From positions 78,944 to 142,943 of the forward strand of contig NZ_QJSX01000007.1 in NCBI RefSeq assembly GCF_003217515.1: DNA of 64,000 nucleotides, read 5' to 3'. Under the pieces are notes generated by a model. That model was not told where the DNA came from. It made no database searches and saw only the letters and a list, made by a program, of their open reading frames with translations. Source of the DNA: Deinococcus yavapaiensis KR-236 (lineage in GTDB: Bacteria > Deinococcota > Deinococci > Deinococcales > Deinococcaceae). The translations under genes and the position numbers were made by a program. This document shows, one piece after another, positions 62,481 through 64,000 of the stretch (its first letter is position 1; each line of letters opens with the position of its first letter).

Positions 62481-64000
62481 TTACTTGAGTTCGGTGACGG
62501 TGTACTTCTGCGCGACGGCGGGCGTGTAGCGCTGCTGCGTTTCGCTGTACCACATGAGCGGCGGGAAGGCCATGTGATACACCGGCGAGCTGAAGCTCTG
62601 TTGAAGGCTGTTGCCCGTGAAGAAGTTGAACGAGTAATCCTGCTGCTGGTACGGCAAGGCGGTGCGGAAGGACTTGTCGCTGCCCGCGATGGGTTTGAGG
62701 GTGCCGTTCAGGAACTGAATGGCGATGTAGTTGTCGCTGCCTTGGTTGTTCTTGTAGATGCTGTTGTTCATTGGCAACCAACCGGTCACGCGCGCTTTGG
62801 TGTTGATGGGGTCGGTGGTGTAGCGCTCGAAGATCGGGATGACGGGCAACTGGTCGTTGAAGATCTGCGCGAGGGTTTGCACGTACGTCTTCTGCTTGGC
62901 GACGTCGTCTCCCGCGAGGGACTGCTGGATGAGCGTGCGGATGTTGACGGTCTTGCCGTCCTTGGTTTTTTGGGTGAGCGGCCAATTCATGCCTTTGGAT
63001 CCCGTCTTGGCGTCGGGTTTGTTGCTGCCGAAGAACCCCTCGGTCATGTAGTACCCGTACGAGGTGGACGGATGGGAAGGCGTGGAGATCAACCCGAAGT
63101 CCATCAAGGCTTGATAGCGAGCTTGGTCGATGGTGGCGGGACGTTCTTGCGCGGCGATGCTGCGAACGGTGGTTTGAAAGCCGAAGCGGTTGAGTTGCTG
63201 CGAAACGGCTTGCGCGGCCGCGAGGAAATCGACGAAGTCGCCGGGCGCGGTGATCTCGAACTTGACGGGTTTGCCTTCGTCGTCGACCCACGTGGCGCCT
63301 TGCTTCTTGAAGCCGATGCTTTGCAAAAGCGCCGTGGCCTTGCTGACGTCCGTCTTGTACTCGTCGAGGCCGCGCCGCGTGGTGGCGTTGAGCCAACCGG
63401 GAACGAGCAGATCGGAGAAGCCCGCCATGTACTGGATGGGCTTGCCGGCGTCGCCGAGGGCAATGCGGGCGACTTCGTCTCGGTTGATGACGTGCGCGAC
63501 GGCTTGACGGAACTCTTTTTTGCTGAAGGTGTCGATGTTCTGGTTGAACCACAAGGCGGGGCCGACGGAAAGCGGGCTCTTGATCAATTGCAAGTTGGGG
63601 TTTTGGGCGATGGCCTTGACGTCGCTGGGCGTGAACGCCGCGATGGAGTAGTCGATTTGGTTGGACAGCAAGAGCGGCAGGACTTGTTGCGTCTCGCCGT
63701 AGTAGACGATGACGCGGTCGAAGCCGATGCGGCCCGCGTTGTACCCGCCCTTGTTCTTGACGAGTTCGAGTTGGGTGGGGCCGACTTTGTTCGACGTGAG
63801 ATAGAAGGGGCCGTAGCTGACGGTGGTGGTGGGCTTGTACTTCTCGAGGTCGTTGAGGAGGTCTTTGACGTCGGCGCCGTTGCGATCGGCGCCCTTGACG
63901 CGTAGTTGCCGCGCGCGGGTGTAGAGCGGGCCGTACTGCGACCACGAACCGGTCTGGTTGCTGCGAACGAGTTGACGCAAAATGGTGGGGGAGACGTCCT
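62481..64000 (-). CDS. ABC-transporter substrate-binding protein, family 5 (5' end beyond window)
   Basis: About 506 residues are visible and the frame is open at the window edge, so the N-terminus and signal peptide are missing. Family 5 (oligopeptide/nickel/glycoside binding) features: GPFYLTSNKVGPTQLELVKN, IDYSIAAFTPSDVKAIAQNP, AVAHVINRDEVARIALGDAG, a lobe-crossing segment and the C-terminal RYTTDPINTKARVTGWLPMN. It binds a peptide or oligosaccharide in the periplasm for import. Permease and ATPase genes, if present, lie outside the window. Its internal TTG at 63980 is not the true start. Confidence 0.92.
   Translation of the reverse strand, partial: DVSPTILRQLVRSNQTGSWSQYGPLYTRARQLRVKGADRNGADVKDLLNDLEKYKPTTTVSYGPFYLTSNKVGPTQLELVKNKGGYNAGRIGFDRVIVYYGETQQVLPLLLSNQIDYSIAAFTPSDVKAIAQNPNLQLIKSPLSVGPALWFNQNIDTFSKKEFRQAVAHVINRDEVARIALGDAGKPIQYMAGFSDLLVPGWLNATTRRGLDEYKTDVSKATALLQSIGFKKQGATWVDDEGKPVKFEITAPGDFVDFLAAAQAVSQQLNRFGFQTTVRSIAAQERPATIDQARYQALMDFGLISTPSHPSTSYGYYMTEGFFGSNKPDAKTGSKGMNWPLTQKTKDGKTVNIRTLIQQSLAGDDVAKQKTYVQTLAQIFNDQLPVIPIFERYTTDPINTKARVTGWLPMNNSIYKNNQGSDNYIAIQFLNGTLKPIAGSDKSFRTALPYQQQDYSFNFFTGNSLQQSFSSPVYHMAFPPLMWYSETQQRYTPAVAQKYTVTELK

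Overview
The window is a 64 kb stretch of a high-GC bacterial chromosome. The gene families (short, often GTG-started genes, a BCS1-type AAA protein, DUF4242, DUF3500, DUF1517, multi-PAS kinases, a ferritin-like acyl-ACP desaturase) fit Deinococcota, most likely Deinococcus. That assignment is inferred from family content, because no rRNA or other marker is present. I saw no tRNA, rRNA, CRISPR array or prophage. Most of the DNA is ordinary metabolic and regulatory chromosome with scattered gene decay.

Layout. 1-2.6 kb: an RsbR-type STAS protein (cut by the window edge), a single-domain response regulator and a DAO-family oxidoreductase. 2.6-4.1 kb: a decayed patch, with an internally deleted amidase next to its small AtzG-like partner and, divergently, a frameshifted SDR. 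4.5-11.1 kb: an Ig-like lipoprotein, then a co-directional block with a GlxA-type regulator, a membrane-anchored DJ-1/PfpI protein, an alpha/beta hydrolase and an MFS exporter. 11.3-11.5 kb: a very small transcription unit (consensus promoter, 13-codon ORF, hairpin). 11.7-16.3 kb: a nucleotidyltransferase, an MFS carrier and a GH42 beta-galactosidase. 17-27 kb: an eight-PAS histidine kinase, an M15 peptidase and a very large BTAD/AAA/TPR activator. 27.2-30 kb: a DUF3500 / EF-hand / HupE operon. 30-36 kb: a GH43 lipoprotein, a hydroxypyruvate-isomerase-like protein, a LuxR-AAA regulator, DUF4242 and a small secreted protein. 36.5-43.5 kb: an AraC regulator with an MFS exporter, a GNAT, a hydrolase, a shortened binding protein, and a two-gene c-di-GMP module (EAL plus LOV-like PAS-GGDEF). 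43.7-49.9 kb: DUF1517 with a frameshifted upstream partner, a SnoaL protein, a dead IS1-family element, a BCS1-like ATPase and a PQQ-type sugar dehydrogenase. 50.3-59.3 kb: a DNA-processing block with a nuclease and helicase that together resemble a compact AddAB, then RsgA and a family B DNA polymerase. 59.3-64 kb: small genes, a degenerate resolvase domain, a desaturase and a peptide-binding protein cut by the window end.

How genes work together (inference). The overlapping pairs (AddB-like/AddA-like, EAL/GGDEF, EF-hand/HupE) are probably translationally coupled and act as units. Two neighbouring regulator-transporter sets (6.3-11.1 kb and 36.5-38.7 kb) look like effector-responsive efflux modules. 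The points most worth following up are the tiny promoter-ORF-hairpin unit at 11.3 kb, the LOV-like GGDEF/EAL pair, the single-helicase/single-nuclease AddAB-like system beside a complete family B polymerase, and the DUF3500-EF-hand-HupE operon.
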